Source of the DNA: Chrysomallon squamiferum
Lineage: Eukaryota; Mollusca; Gastropoda; Neomphalida; Peltospiridae
Reading direction: 5' to 3'
NCBI GenBank assembly: GCA_012295275.1
Contig: CM022679.1
Coordinates: forward strand, 17,310,342 to 17,374,341
DNA length: 64,000 nt
Numbering within the stretch: the stretch's first letter is position 1; every line of letters starts with the position of its first letter. Below are positions 12,989-25,267 of this stretch, in pieces. A model generated the notes under the pieces. The model was not told where the DNA came from, ran no database searches, and saw only the letters and a list, made by a program, of their open reading frames with translations. A program made the position numbers and the translations under genes.

Positions 12989-15417
12989 CTGTTAGTAAAT
13001 AGGAAGAAGATTGTGCAATTTCTTCTTTCACAGATATAAACTAATCCTTGTATGTAACAGTTATAGAGTTCAAATTATGACAACACTAAATATCTGCAGT
13101 TGACACTAACAAGAACAAAGAACTAAATATTTCTCCACAAGGGTTATTACCCACAGATGTGACAGATGCTGAACCCAGACTCTGAGTCACAGTTCCCTCT
13201 TTCAAACCCTACTCTCCCTCACAGAACAAAAGGGCAGAACAATGATGTGCTTTTATATAACTATGGAGCTGGTTCAGTGATTCATTCATATTGGACAAAA
13301 GAATCAGCCAGGCCTAGGATGCATTGAATGAAAGAATATTTTTAATTTTTATCATGTGGGTCCAGCATTTAATAAATTTCTTTAAAAAATGTATGCAAAT
13401 ATATGCCCATCAGTTGCTCAATCTATCTTGATTATATGGTAACAACTGTTCTCAGGATTTACATTTAATTATATATTTGAAAAAGTGGAAACACAATATT
13501 TCATTTAAGCAATTTAAAAAATATTATTAAAAAAAAATAATAATAAAATATATTTGATAGAAGACCACCCAAATCAATGTTGTTCTTTTTTAAAAATTAG
13601 TTTTAGATATTAGAAATATTAGAAATATTTTTTCATGTAATATATATAAAAAGAAAAAGAAATAAATAAACAAAAAGAAATAAAGAAACAGAAGAGGAGG
13701 AAAATATTTATGGACTAGTTAATTAGTATTTAAATAAAATTCTCTGAGCATTTCTGTTTGATCATGTTATTATTATTCACTTATAAAAGTGAGAATACTG
13801 ATGAGGTTACCAATTATCTAGCCATTATCCAGCACTCAAATCTGCAATTATCTCCATGACAACCATGGAAATTGATCTTCATGACTTAATTCTAGTCAGT
13901 TTAGTTCCAGTATAGTTTGTCAAACAAAGTAGTTGAACAAAATAACAATAACAATAAAACAGCCAATACTGAATTAAACAATATTATAACTGTCATGTAA
14001 CCACAACTTATAAAATACAGTTTAATGTGGTATAAACTTTATAATGTTAAAATTGCTATAAACAGTAATTGAGTACAGGTTTTACAAATATGGCATTATT
14101 CATTCATTTTAAAAAATGTTTCATATTGCACAAAAAATAACAACTATTTATCGAACAAAATACCAGTTCTATGCAAATAAATCTGCGTATGGTTAATCTT
14201 CAGTCCAACTGAATTTTATTTAACGTTTACAGTAGTTATAAGTGTCATCCTTTCAGATAAAAAAAATAATAAAATAATAACTTCAGTCTTTTATTTTGTT
14301 CACTTTTACAATAAACTCACACCATTTAAAATCAATGAATTGGGAAAAATACATGGGTATAATAAATATTATCTTAAATATTTATGTTAATACATTTTGT
14401 AATCTATTAGAGAAACAAAGTTAACCAAACAACAATTTATCAAACGTACTTAAAATAATAATAATAAATAAATAAATGTTTGCAATAAAAATATATTTTT
14501 TAACATGTTTAAACCCAGATATTATGTACTTTTTTAAAATGAGAACAAACGAAACAACCGAAACAACACACCTCTTAACATATAATGAAAAGGATACTTA
14601 CTATAATGAAAAAAAAACTTTTTTTGTTTCTTGTTTTTTGTTTTACAATAATCAAAGATAACAACTTATTGATCACATGTGTTTACCATTACAAACTTCA
14701 AATTGGCAATGATTACACAAACTAATCTGTAATGTTTAAAGCATTCAGCAATGCTGGATTAACTTCATTGATATTCTAATCCATCTTATCTGACTGGCTC
14801 ACTGAATAGTGTCTATTGTCAGAATATACTAAAAAAAAAAAAAAATCAATATGAGATGGCCCGATTCAGACATTCATGGACAATATAATAGGCACTTTGA
14901 TGACCTTTAAGTTAACAAAACAAGTGATGAATTCCATCATTATCCCTGCAAAACACCTCATGAGGTACAATCAATAAAAAAAGATTTAGTCAAATCACAT
15001 TGTTTTATTTACTTTTAAAATGAAGCAGAAGAGAAGGAAAGAAAAAATAATTTATTGTGAGGCTAATAATAGTGTAGATACCTATATCTTCCTTTCAAGA
15101 AAAAAAACAACAACAAAAAAACAGTTACTTTTAAATTAGTTATCAAGTACTGATTCTAATTTCTAAATATTAAATAGAAATATGTATCCAAAAGTGAGAT
15201 TCATATATAATGCTGAAATAATTTTAAAGTAATTTAAAAAAATATTTACAAAAATTTTTTTAATCTATTTATACAATGGATTTTACTATTGTGTCAGTGT
15301 GAAAAATTATGAACTACTGGTGTGTGTTTTTTTTAAAATTTAAATCTATTTATTGCTTTCAGCTTCTCATAAACTTGTATTTGTATCTTAAATGACAGAG
15401 TTAAAAAAAAATCTTAC
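12989..15417. other. Intron, AT-rich
   Basis: Apart from 13140-13330 (moderate complexity, no frame) the stretch is AT-rich intronic DNA with short A runs and TAA/AAT repeats. No gene, RNA gene or mobile element is seen. Confidence 0.4.
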
Positions 15418-15452
15418 AGTCCAGACTGGTTGTTTACTTTCAACAGAAACGA
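15418..15452 (-). CDS. Possible 35-nt exon (VSVESKQPVWT)
   Basis: A strong acceptor (GCCTTTCATTTTATAG) and a strong donor (GACT|GTAAGA) flank 35 bases. In entry phase 1 and exit phase 0 it reads VSVESKQPVWT and joins directly to LMTVFFKYFP of the next exon. A second frame (SFLLKVNNQSG) is also open but leaves in phase 2 and would not join. Confidence 0.5.
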
Positions 15453-16488
15453 CTATAAAATGAAAGGCAAACCTCCACAGATAAATGACTGTAATACAAA
15501 TGAGGTATCAATTGAATTCTGTAACAAGATAGTTAGAAGTTAGAGATATTATCTTGACAGCTTTATCAATCTATGAATTTATGTATTTGAAATGATTAAC
15601 ATTCAAGTTTATCACATCTTTGTGACAAATGCCTATAAAAATGAATACATATGTATTTTAGTTCATTCATATGAAATTTTACAGTTTAGATAAATCACAA
15701 AAATGCTTCCCCAAAACCTGAATACGTTCACTATCTTGATACTGAGTAATAGAATTTTAATTAGTAGACATCATTTTAATGACATAGATTTCAAAGAAAA
15801 TAACCAATCACTGATCTCTTGGTGACACACAGGAATCAAATATACAAATGTAATGCTGAATTATTTAGTTCTTCTGACCCAGATTTAATTTGGTTTGTGG
15901 TCAAAGTCAAATAAAATTAATCTTTTATTATGAAGATAAAACATACACTTATAAAAGATGCACTAAATCTGATATTAAATGTAAGCTGATAAAGATATTA
16001 AATATATGTATTTATTAAGTGTTTTAGGGCATATATATGACTTGAAACTAACATGTACACACTTTCCAGTTACAATTAAACTAGTTTAGAAAACGTTTTC
16101 GTGTTTTTTTTTCTTTTTGTTTTGTTCTGGTTGTACATTTTTATTCTTATCCTAATATTTTAATACTTAATATACCTATTATAAAAGTTGTCATGTTTTT
16201 ATGAGGTTTATTTGAGTGAAGGCTGTATTTTGGTTTTTAGGCTGGTGACTTAAAATGAATTTTGAAGAGGTTAAGCATGACTATCATGAATAATTTCTGC
16301 AATTTCCTCTCTATTTGTGATACATTTTAGTTATGTGAATGTTTAAACTAGAAATTTAATTTAAACAATAATGTATTTTAAAAAAAACATCAGATTAAAC
16401 TGAGTCAAGACAAAACTTGTATGTAGATTAGAGAGGCTGGTGTCTGGGCTGGACACACCAAGAGATTTCAGGTTTAACTGTAATTAAC

Positions 16489-16579
16489 TTGTTGATAGAG
16501 ATCTCAGAGACAGTCTACTGCAGGCTACTGTGTATGTAATCACAGCCTGACAGTGATAAATCTCTTGAAGCAAGTCTTC
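16489..16579 (-). CDS. Possible 91-nt exon (EDLLQEIYHCQAVITYTV...)
   Basis: An acceptor (TTTACTTGTACAG) is followed by about 30 open codons starting EDLLQEIYHCQAVITYTV, a good helical pattern. I place the donor at ACAA|GTTAAT (exit phase 1). A second donor, TGCA|GTAGAC about 30 bases earlier, gives the same phase. All three frames are partly open here, so frame choice is not secure. The next exon (15.4 kb) needs entry phase 1, which this exit provides. Confidence 0.4.
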
Positions 16580-16858
16580 CTGTACAAGTAAACTTTCTCA
16601 ACTCTTCTCACACTAATAAATATAAAGCTGAAATTGTCATGTACTTCTGCTGTGTACAGAGTATTTGACAAAGTTAGATATCATGAACAGAATCTTAAGA
16701 GGATAAGTTAACTAAATTAAGTATTTGAAATTACAAGAGCCAAACTGTTTTTAATTTTGGGTATTAGCACAAGAACACAATTTAGGTCGATTTTTAAAAT
16801 TCCACATTAATCTGTTTTGAAGTTGAAAAATAAATTTACTAGCTTAAAAAATAACTAC

Positions 16859-16871
16859 ATCTTTTTCCATC
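16859..16871 (-). CDS. Speculative 13-nt microexon (MEKD)
   Basis: Thirteen bases between a pyrimidine-rich acceptor (ending AATATTAG) and a GTAGTT donor would convert phase 2 to phase 0, which the flanking exons need. The joined reading is SLEF-R-MEKD-EDLLQE. It is listed because it is the simplest way to close the phase gap, and it carries no other evidence. Confidence 0.18.
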
Positions 16872-17074
16872 CTAATATTAAACATATAAATGAAAATATA
16901 TTATTATATATAATATAAATTTTTACAAACTTCTGTAAATTCAATTTAATAACAATTTTAAACAAAAACAAAAACAAATTAAAACACACACACACACACA
17001 CACATTTATTAGAAACTAATAAAGTTACTAAAGCAAAAACTAATGAGTGAAGTAAGAAAAATGTATGCTCTTAC

Positions 17075-17113
17075 CTAAACTCAAGAGATTTTGATTTACA
17101 AGACATGTTTATT
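17075..17113 (-). CDS. Possible 39-nt exon (INMSCKSKSLEF)
   Basis: The donor (TTTAG|GTAAGA) is strong; the acceptor (TATGTTCAG) has only a weak pyrimidine tract. Only one frame is open, with entry phase 2 and exit phase 2, matching the 19.1-kb exon before it. The frame is open for a further ten codons upstream, so an alternative acceptor at about 17125 is possible but would break the phase. Moderate to low support. Confidence 0.4.
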
Positions 17114-17840
17114 CTGAACATACCATGTATCACTGGAGCTATCTACTCATCTATAAATAATAAAACTGTGTTGGCAATTTGCCACTGGTTGTTCATCTCT
17201 GTACAAACAGCAATGCCCTTGGGCATAGCATGTATTACTATGACAGACATGGTTGAAATGTATTTATCAACCATTTAGTGCTAGAAGAAGAATTTAGAAG
17301 ATAAAAGAAAAACATTATGGGAAACTATCAGCTTATGTTAATTTAAAGGATGAAGAGGGGGAAAAAAACAAAACAAAAAAAAACTGTTTTCTTTGATTTT
17401 TAATATTACAGTATCTAGAAATCTTGTTTGTCTGGTTATACCAAACATTAATGGAATTTTAAAGAAACGAAACACGTTTTCCCTGAAATATGCCTGATTT
17501 GAATCCAAGTATTATTTTTTTTTTCATGATATGAAAAACTGCCTTAAGGTAAAGAGAGAGAGAGAAAAACCTCAAAAACAACAATAATAATAATACAATA
17601 AACAAGTATATTAATTATATCTAACCATTATGTATAGATAGACAGACAGACAGAATAAATTGCAATTAAATAAATAACAATATATAATAAATATTATTGC
17701 CGGTATAAAAATTTTAATTTAAATATTCAGTAAGTTAGTGGAATCCTGACAACTTGGAACAAAATATTCTGTACAAAGTGTAATATTTGTATATTTTCAC
17801 CAACCTTCATCCAAAAAGTTAAAAACATGGTATGCCACAA

Positions 17841-17881
<41 letters not shown>

Positions 17882-19074
17882 TATACAAATAGTTAATGTA
17901 TTTTCTATTGATTTTCCATAGCTTTATAGCAACAATAATAAATTGTAATTACAAGTTTTGCATATAATGGTTGAACAAAAAAGAATGATGCAAGCAATTA
18001 GTTAGGTTCAAGTGCTAACAGAATAAATTCAAATGCATAATCAATATGCTAATACAGTTCAATACAGTAAAAACTTTTTTTTCTTCTTTCGTATAAGTGA
18101 ACATTTTAAGATTTTGTTACAACAAAACTGGATGGGCTATGTCATTTGTAATTTGTACATCAGTGAGATATATGTTGTTATTGTACTATCTAACAAGATT
18201 AATAGATGATGTCGACTTATTTTTTCACTAGGGAATTAAAATATAAGAATTTAATAAAGAAAAAGATAAATATTTTAAAACCATTTCGCTTCTTGTTCTT
18301 TAGTAGACAGTAATATTCCAAATAATTTTTTATTTTAAACTTTACATTACTAAACTAATTTAGCAAAAATATTTTAAGACTGATTTGATTCTTTTAAATG
18401 AAAAATTACAAAGGGCAAAATTTTTAAGTTAAAATTAAAAATACACACATAAAAAAATTAAAAATAATAATAAACCCAGATACAAATTATTAAAATAGAA
18501 AAAAAACAACAACTTTATGTAAATTTACAGTTCTCATGAGTTTATAAAATCAGATAAGAAACTGTAAGTAATCATTTCAGTTAAGTCTGGATTAAGATTT
18601 CATTTTTATACAAAGTATATCATATTCATTTTGTATGCCAGTATTGCAGGCAAACACATCAACTGTGTGAAAATCCATAAGCTATTTACCTGCCATAATA
18701 ATAAGCAAATATATTTTAGTGGTGTTTACTTGTATGAATATCTGGTACCTGACATGAGATTCCAATAAAATATTTTAATGTAGTGAAATACAGTGTTAAA
18801 ATAAACTATCAATAGTTTGTAATGAAATATGGGATGAAATATAATTTATTTAAAATGTACCAATTCTTAATAATAAACATGTTTCCAAATAAAATAAATA
18901 ATCCTAGTATTTAACAAATCTATTTTAATAATACTTCCTATATATTCCATACAAGCATCAAGTTTTAAATTCTAAATTTAGTATTTATTTTTAAACTTTT
19001 CGTTAGTATTTTTTTTTTAAATTTTTTTTTAAAGGAGTAAAAATGTCACGAGATGTCAGGCTAATCTCTTTTAC
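17114..19074. other. Intron with a TATA microsatellite
   Basis: The stretch holds a (TA)n run joined to CACA at 17848-17886, GA and GATA short repeats (17556-17567, 17636-17655), and otherwise AT-rich unique sequence. No coding or mobile feature is supported. Confidence 0.4.
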
Positions 19075-19162
19075 AGTGGGACCATCTCTGTTTGTTCATC
19101 TGGAGACATCCTGCGCATGTTGAGCTCTGTGTTTATTCTCAGTGAGAGGAAAGCAGCTATAC
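19075..19162 (-). CDS. Internal 88-nt exon (IAAFLSLR...SPDEQTEMVP)
   Basis: The exon enters in phase 1 and leaves in phase 2 at CCACT|GTAAAA. It encodes 28 residues, IAAFLSLRINTELNMRRM followed by SPDEQTEMVP, an amphipathic helix and then a turn. I prefer the acceptor GTGTCAG at 19163; two alternative AGs upstream keep the frame. The joining codon with the 20.2-kb exon is TGT (Cys). The stretch is GC-rich compared with the surrounding intron. The opposite strand also has an acceptor-like and a donor-like site here, but all neighbouring exons are on the minus strand. Confidence 0.62.
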
Positions 19163-19481
19163 CTGACACTATTTGTCTAGTTAAAAAACTAGAAGGCTAT
19201 AAACAACAAACCCATTTCAACAAAACAGTTCAAATTGAATCAGAATAAATGTACACCACCAAGAGAGGTCAAGAGAGAGCAAATGGCCAAAATGTGGTAA
19301 AAATAAATAATAATAATAAAAAAACTAAAGATGAAAATTAAAAAAAAAAAAATGACTCCCAAACTACGAAAAAAAATAGATAATTAAGTTCAGAGAGGCA
19401 GGTGTCTTTCAAAATAAGGATGGAATGTACTCATTCAACATATAACAGATTAAGATGCAGTTACATAATAATATCAATGGT

Positions 19482-19513
19482 AGAGATAATATATATTAAT
19501 ATATATTATCTCT
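19482..19513. repeat. Perfect 32-bp palindrome
   Basis: The sequence AGAGATAATATATATT is followed at once by its exact reverse complement. It has no spacer and can form a perfect hairpin or cruciform. It lies in an intron upstream of the 19.1-kb exon. It could be the junction of a small inverted repeat, but no longer arms are visible. Confidence 0.7.
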
Positions 19514-20161
19514 AACTTTGACATTATTATTATGTCATTTAAGAAACAAAGTAAAGTAAGTAATATAAAGTGTGATATGATATGTTGCTTCATTCACAAG
19601 AAATAATTTCTAATCTTGAGGAGTGGTTGAATAAATGTGGAATGAATCATGTTACCTATTTGTTTGAACCAACAATAATTTAATTCAATTCAAGCATCCT
19701 TCTGGATATAAATAAATAATTATACACAGGACAAAGACTAATTAAAGATTTGAGAAGATAGAAAACAAAAGAACACAATACTGAAAATACATTTATAATG
19801 CAACTTGGTTAATTTATTTTTTTAATTATTGTTTTCAATAAATAAATAAATGTTTCATATTATTTGGTGTGAACATTTAATTTTAATTAAAAATATTTCT
19901 AATTTTTATTTTGAATGCTAATACTATTCTTACCATAATATATTCTGAAATATTACACCCAATTTGTTTTGGTTTTGTCAGAAAATGCCCAGAGATAAAA
20001 TATAAATATGCAGTGAATAAAAACAATAAATTGGAATGTCCTGTCATTAATGCTAATTACACCTCCTTACAAATGCGTCCCAAGTTACATCTGGTATAAA
20101 AACAGTTCTATAATTAATAATTATATTAAAAACAGCACATTTAAAATGCTGAACTACTTAC

Positions 20162-20291
20162 AGGTGCATATATGGGTGCTGTTAGCAACATCTTCATCTA
20201 CAGTGTTTCGTTCCAAATCCTCATAGGAAAACTTTGAAGTGGAGGTCCCAGCCTCCGATGAAAAAATGTCTGCCTGCTGTTCAGGATGAGA
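20162..20291 (-). CDS. Internal 130-nt exon: Ser/Thr/Glu-rich linker
   Basis: The acceptor is CCTACTTTTGTTCAG and the donor is ACCT|GTAAGT, both strong. Entry is phase 0 and exit phase 1, with 43 open codons. The peptide begins SHPEQQADIFSSEAGTSTSK and continues with FSYEDLERNTVDEDVANSTH. The composition is acidic and polar, as in an interdomain linker or disordered region with possible phosphorylation sites. An in-frame TGA just upstream of the acceptor shows that the exon cannot extend further. A different frame of the same stretch is open for about 60 codons but ends inside this exon and lacks splice support. Confidence 0.75.
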
Positions 20292-20399
20292 CTGAACAAA
20301 AGTAGGTCAGCTGGAAGCAGGAATGCTATTTTACCTGGTTCAAGCCAGTTCTTTTGAGGTGATTTACAGGTAAGTCTACAGGACACAACTGAAATAATT

Positions 20400-20825
20400 T
20401 GTACACAACTAAATCACCACTTCGGACTGTGTATTTTGGCCATGCTGAATACCAAAGCCTGTAGCACACTGAATGTTAAAGAGCACAGATGAACCCAGGA
20501 CAGTTGCGACAAACAGCTCAGCTGGCTAACTAAAATGATCCATAGCTGTGACTCAATAGGTCGTTTCAGGGTCATCAATAACAGATAGCCAGAGGAAATG
20601 TGGATGTCAGAGGCTTTAGTGAGGTGGACACTACAACAATGACCAATGACAGGTAGCCAAGAACTTTGTCTCCCATGTAAACAATGATTTAGAGAGCAGT
20701 CAAGCGTGGTCATAGATTTTCTGATGTGACTTGCATTCGCTCTGACATAATATCTGCAGACAGTAACATGCTTTTTACCTCCCTTTGTCAATGAGGATTG
20801 TGATGTCCTCAAAACAAGTTCTTGT
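20400..20825. mobile_element. Probable decayed interspersed repeat of unknown class
   Basis: About 420 bases of higher-GC, high-complexity sequence sit in an AT-rich intron directly upstream of the 20.2-kb exon. A 132-codon minus-strand ORF spans it, but its translation has no recognisable domain, alternates oddly and lacks splice-site or codon support, so I treat the ORF as fortuitous. The texture (phrases repeated in many mollusc loci, as far as I recall) suggests an old non-autonomous element. I see no terminal inverted repeats or target duplication. Confidence 0.35.
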
Positions 20826-22818
20826 CACCAGATTATTCAAATACTTTTATCATTTTTCTAATTTGTTGCTGATCTGCTGTACGTAAGTAAGAAACTGCAA
20901 TTTTCACTACTTTCCTTATTTAAATCTGTTATGTGAAAACATTAATATAACATTTATCAATAAAAGTAAGTTTTCTTAACTGTAAAAAAAAATGAGTTTA
21001 GTTTACATTCACTAAATTATAATACAGAGATGTTTTGAAAGTGAACATGAACACTAACAATATTAAGCTAAAAAACACTTAAAAGACTTTATGTTGAACT
21101 GACAACATAAAAAATTTGTCTCAGCTACTTACTCTTTATTAAATGTTTTATATAGATATTATATAAATGTTTCAAATGCTACAGCTTTCTTTTATCATGA
21201 GCAGCTGAAAAGTGATCTTTTACTAGTGAATAATACTGAACATTGGTAGGTTCTTTGTAAATGGCAATATACTTGTAGATTATTCATGACACATCACAAT
21301 GAAAGAGGCTCAATTGCAAATGCTGGGTGTACACATTATAGTGGATTTATCTGTAGAGTTGTACACTTACACAGTGAGGACTTTATTTACACTGGAAATG
21401 ATGATTCAGACTTGGTCAAGTACATTTCAAAGAAGAGCAAACATTGTAAAACAGTGTGTTTAAGTCAAATAAAACTCTGAATGTTACCTTTAAGCATGTT
21501 GGGCTTTTTAAAACTCAATTTATATTGAGCTTTTCACTTTTGAAATTACTATATTAATATTATGTTAAGGGAAACAAATAATTAGGCTGACCAAGTGATA
21601 TGTGGACAACAAATTAATGTTAACTTATGTGGCAAAAGCAATTACATGCAAAAGACATATATATATGTATGGTATGTGAAAAATGTGCTATATTGAAAAT
21701 GTATAAAATAACAATCCAAAATTATCACATCAAATAACAGTATAATAATCTCTTTTATACTGTAGTCAGTAATCCTCAATAACCTAACACAATTTTACAA
21801 TAAGCCTGACTACTTTCTTGCATTGGATTTACAGTGTTAACCTTCAGTGACGAAACATGTTGTCAACTGTACCCTCAACAAGATGACAATCTCTAAGTTT
21901 ACTCAGACACTGATATAATCACAGGTGAAGTGTTTAAGAGATAGGGTGGCCTTGAGGTCAAGTGATTGTTTTTATCAGTTGAATTCTCTTCAGTGTAAAA
22001 AACTATGCATAAAACGGTTGAATTAGTTTCTGCCCTGCTATCTGATCTCACGTGCTATAAGCCTGTAAGGTGCAAACAGTCTTTTAAAAAAGTGATGATA
22101 TTTTTAAAGGGATCTTTGAGATCTGAGACAAGCTGTTGAATCAACTGAGTAGTGTTTGGTTGTTTATTGGGTTTTACTTCAAAATTAAGATAGCTTTCCA
22201 CCCAGTGCACAACTACTTATACACAAAATACAGGGAAATGCAGGATAAATCTCCAAAATGTCTTTGTGCTAAAAAGTTATTTATATTAGTGTTTACCATT
22301 TACTGTATTTAAAAAATAAATAATTAAAATACATTTTATTTGGATATTAATTTTTATTATTATTATTATTATTATTTTTTATTTTATTTTTTTCTAGAAA
22401 ATAGAGCACTTTTTATTATTTTTTTATTTTAAACATACTGTATTTTTCTTTTTTAATTTCACTTTTAGCTGTAAATGTAACTAAACAGTCAGCTATGGTT
22501 TACCTGAATTCTGAGGGACATTTAAAAAAACAAATAGTTGTAAACATTCATGAATAACTTCATGACTTGTTTGGAATGCTTATTAACTTGTTATAAAACT
22601 GTTCAATGAAATAACTGTTCTCAACAATCCATCAAATTTTACTTTGTTCTTGTATTAAGAATTTACAAAGATAGTATGAGAGTATGTGTGAGTAAGTATG
22701 TGTATCCATATGTGTGCACACATGTGCTTTTCTTTCTCTCTTTCCATGCACACGAACACTGCAAATTTTGATACAACAACATATTCTGGACATTTCAGGT
22801 TTCTAATCATTATTATAT
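20826..22818. other. Intron, AT-rich
   Basis: This is unique AT-rich intronic sequence with an ATT run near 22355-22380. No coding exon with paired splice sites was found. Small ORFs here are chance. Confidence 0.4.
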
Positions 22819-23246
22819 TGTGGCACCTTGACTGACGAGTGCTCCAACTTATGAGGTTTCTGAGTTGTAAGCATTCAGTGGGTCAATATTTTGCTTTGAG
22901 TTACGAGCAAGCTTCAGATACGCTGTCGCATTGTTGCCACAATGAACAATACAATGTCAGTATTTTTCTGCAGTATTTTGCCAAATTTCTTTTTCCTGAC
23001 CACGAATCCTAAGAAAGTGAGAGCAAAGAACAGTGCTGAGAAGAAGAAGTGGATGATGTCCATTGAATTAAAGCATGAAATCATAGAAAAACATAAGCAA
23101 GGTATACATGTAGTCGACTTGGCTAGGCAGTAAAAGCATAGTACTTCTACAATATGTACCATATTGAAGCAAGAGTCTATAAAGGCTGTAACTGCAGCCA
23201 AAGGTGCTAAAATAATTTGATCTCCAAGATAAATACACTTTACAAA
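22819..23246 (+). mobile_element. 5' fragment of a Tigger/pogo-type DNA transposon
   Basis: The fragment begins with the kind of GTGGCACCTTGACT...CGAGT leader seen in Tigger-like elements, whose text alternates variants of ACTTACGAG. A frame at about 23005-23220 reads KKVRAKNSAEKKKWMMSIEL, then KHEIIEKHKQGIHVVDLARQ, a stop, then HSTSTICTILKQ and IKAVTAAKGAK. This order (CENP-B/Psq helix-turn-helix start, VVDLA, STICTIL) is typical of the N-terminus of Tigger transposases. The rest of the DNA-binding domain, the DDE catalytic domain and the 3' terminal repeat are missing, and a stop interrupts the frame, so it is dead. It lies antisense to the host gene in an intron. Confidence 0.85.
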
Positions 23247-24660
23247 ACCAATTTATTAAAAAACAATACAACTGGCCAGTTTTCTGTTTGAAGTTAACAC
23301 TATAAAGTCCCATTGACAGAACTATGAATTCAATTAATTATTTGAATCAAAAATGTATAAAATTTGTATTTAGAAATCTTACATTCTGTAACTACCAGAC
23401 AAAATGCTGTTTATATTTTTCTTTTCAGTTTCAAAACTCTGAATGGAACACAGACAATGAGACAGAACTGGTCATTTTTGTTGTTCCTTGTAAAAAATTT
23501 TATTTCAAATTATATATTTTGAGGAACATTTATATAAATAAACAAATAAATAAATAAAGATAAAACAATCTTCTGTTCCTATACTTATAAAATGTTATAT
23601 CTGATGAAAACATATCAACAGTACACATTAATTAAAGAAACATTACAAACTAATTTTAATGATTAAAAAAAATTAAAATTAAAATAAAAAAGCACACACA
23701 AGATAAGTGGCAGAAAAACCCTAAAAAGGGGACAAATAACAAAATTTAAATAGCAGAAATTATGGCTTAAAAAACCATGCTTTGAACAAATGCCTGCGCT
23801 TTCAATTTATATTTTAGCATTAAATTACCTATGTGCAGAATTAACGTAAAAAAAATCAACAAATGTCAATGGTGTGAAACACACATTCAGTGTTGTCTCA
23901 GTGAACCAGAAAATTGTATTCTAATCACTGTATTCAATTACAGGAAAACACAATTCACTTTAACTCAAGTTGAACAGTTACTTACACACTAAATTTAGAA
24001 TGTACCTGAGCATTTTCTATACAACCTGATTATAACATTTAACCAAAGATACAAAATATTCAATGCTTGCTGAGACAAAAAAAAACACAAAAAATAAACA
24101 GGAAAAAAAAAAAAAAATGTATCATTTTCTGAAACAAACTTCCTGAAAACTTTAGATATGAAACCAAGGGAAGTAACCACTGTCAAAGATAATGACATAT
24201 CTCCAAGAATTAAGGAACTTGGCAGTTTATTCATTTGTCTAATAGAGTATATATAAAAATAGAAAACAAATGACAACAAACCTTCCTAACTTTTGGGAAT
24301 AGTTTTTTTAATGGTTATTTATATTTTTTATTAATAATTAATATTAAAATCTGAAAAAACTGTCTGTTATTAATATTATAATATTAGGTTATTCTAAGTT
24401 AAGCATTTGATGAATATATATATACAGGATGAAAATTCTTTATCAGAAGTGTTTCAGATTATGGAATATAAGAAGAAAGCACAAGAATAGATTCTTTTCC
24501 TGTTAGCAGAAAATAGGTTATCAACACTGATTAACATAAGATGGCAGTTGCTTAATGAAAACATAGCATATTACAGCCCAGATGTTGCTTAACATTATCA
24601 ACTTTTAAACAGAGATAAGACAAAGTTATATACAGTAACATGTGTCTAGGAATAAAATAT

Positions 24661-24665
<5 letters not shown>

Positions 24666-24699
<34 letters not shown>

Positions 24700-24719
24700 A
24701 GAAGTGTTTCAGAGAGAGA
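24666..24719. repeat. GA microsatellite
   Basis: A (GA)16-type run is followed by an imperfect tail. The phrase TCAGAAGTGTTTCAG occurs before the run (about 24444) and again just after it (about 24699), suggesting a local duplication that spans the microsatellite. Confidence 0.8.
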
Positions 24720-25223
24720 AAGAGAATATGAGAAACAGTATATTTAACAATTTCTATTTATTGTAACAATGAATGTAAAGATACATAATTAACAAATCAG
24801 ATCAACTGGGTTCAAGCATGCTCAAATGATAAGCCAAAGGTAATGAGAAATTTCATGACAAACACTGTGTTAAAATTGACTCAGATAAATAAATATAATA
24901 AATAATTAAAATCTGAATTTAAATTACATTAAAAATAACAATAATAAATTAAAATCAATACATTTATAAAAAAAACAAAAAAAAACAAAATCCCCAACAG
25001 TTTTGTACAAGTGAATTCTTAAAATAACAAAGAGACTAAAATGACTCAACCCCCCTGTCAAGTGGCAAGGAATCGATAACACATTATAGATAATGACAAA
25101 GCTACACAATAACAACACAGTGTATTTCACCAGCTGGACAGCTACTCCCAGAGCTTTCCCAGAATTAAAGCCATGTTACTACATGTACCCACACGTCATT
25201 CGATTCAAAAAAATAAAACATAC

Positions 25224-25267
25224 CTGATCCAATTTAGCTTCACTTTCACTTAGAAAACAAAGATATC
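25224..25267 (-). CDS. Internal 44-nt exon (YLCFLSESEAKLDQ)
   Basis: Both splice sites are excellent: acceptor CTTTCTTATTTTGTCAG and donor CAG|GTATGT. Of the three frames only one is open (entry phase 1, exit phase 0) and it reads YLCFLSESEAKLDQ. The exit phase matches the entry phase of the exon at 20162-20291. The frame is short enough to be open by chance, so the support comes from the paired splice sites and the phase match. Confidence 0.6.

Noticed and set aside
19020-19200. Plus-strand exon with acceptor TTTTACAG and donor CTCA|GTGAGA
   Set aside because: The splice sites look good, but two frames are open and no other plus-strand exon exists nearby, while the minus-strand reading joins a chain.
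22914-23313. Minus-strand ORFs over the Tigger fragment
   Set aside because: The recognisable transposase reading is on the plus strand; these are antisense shadows.
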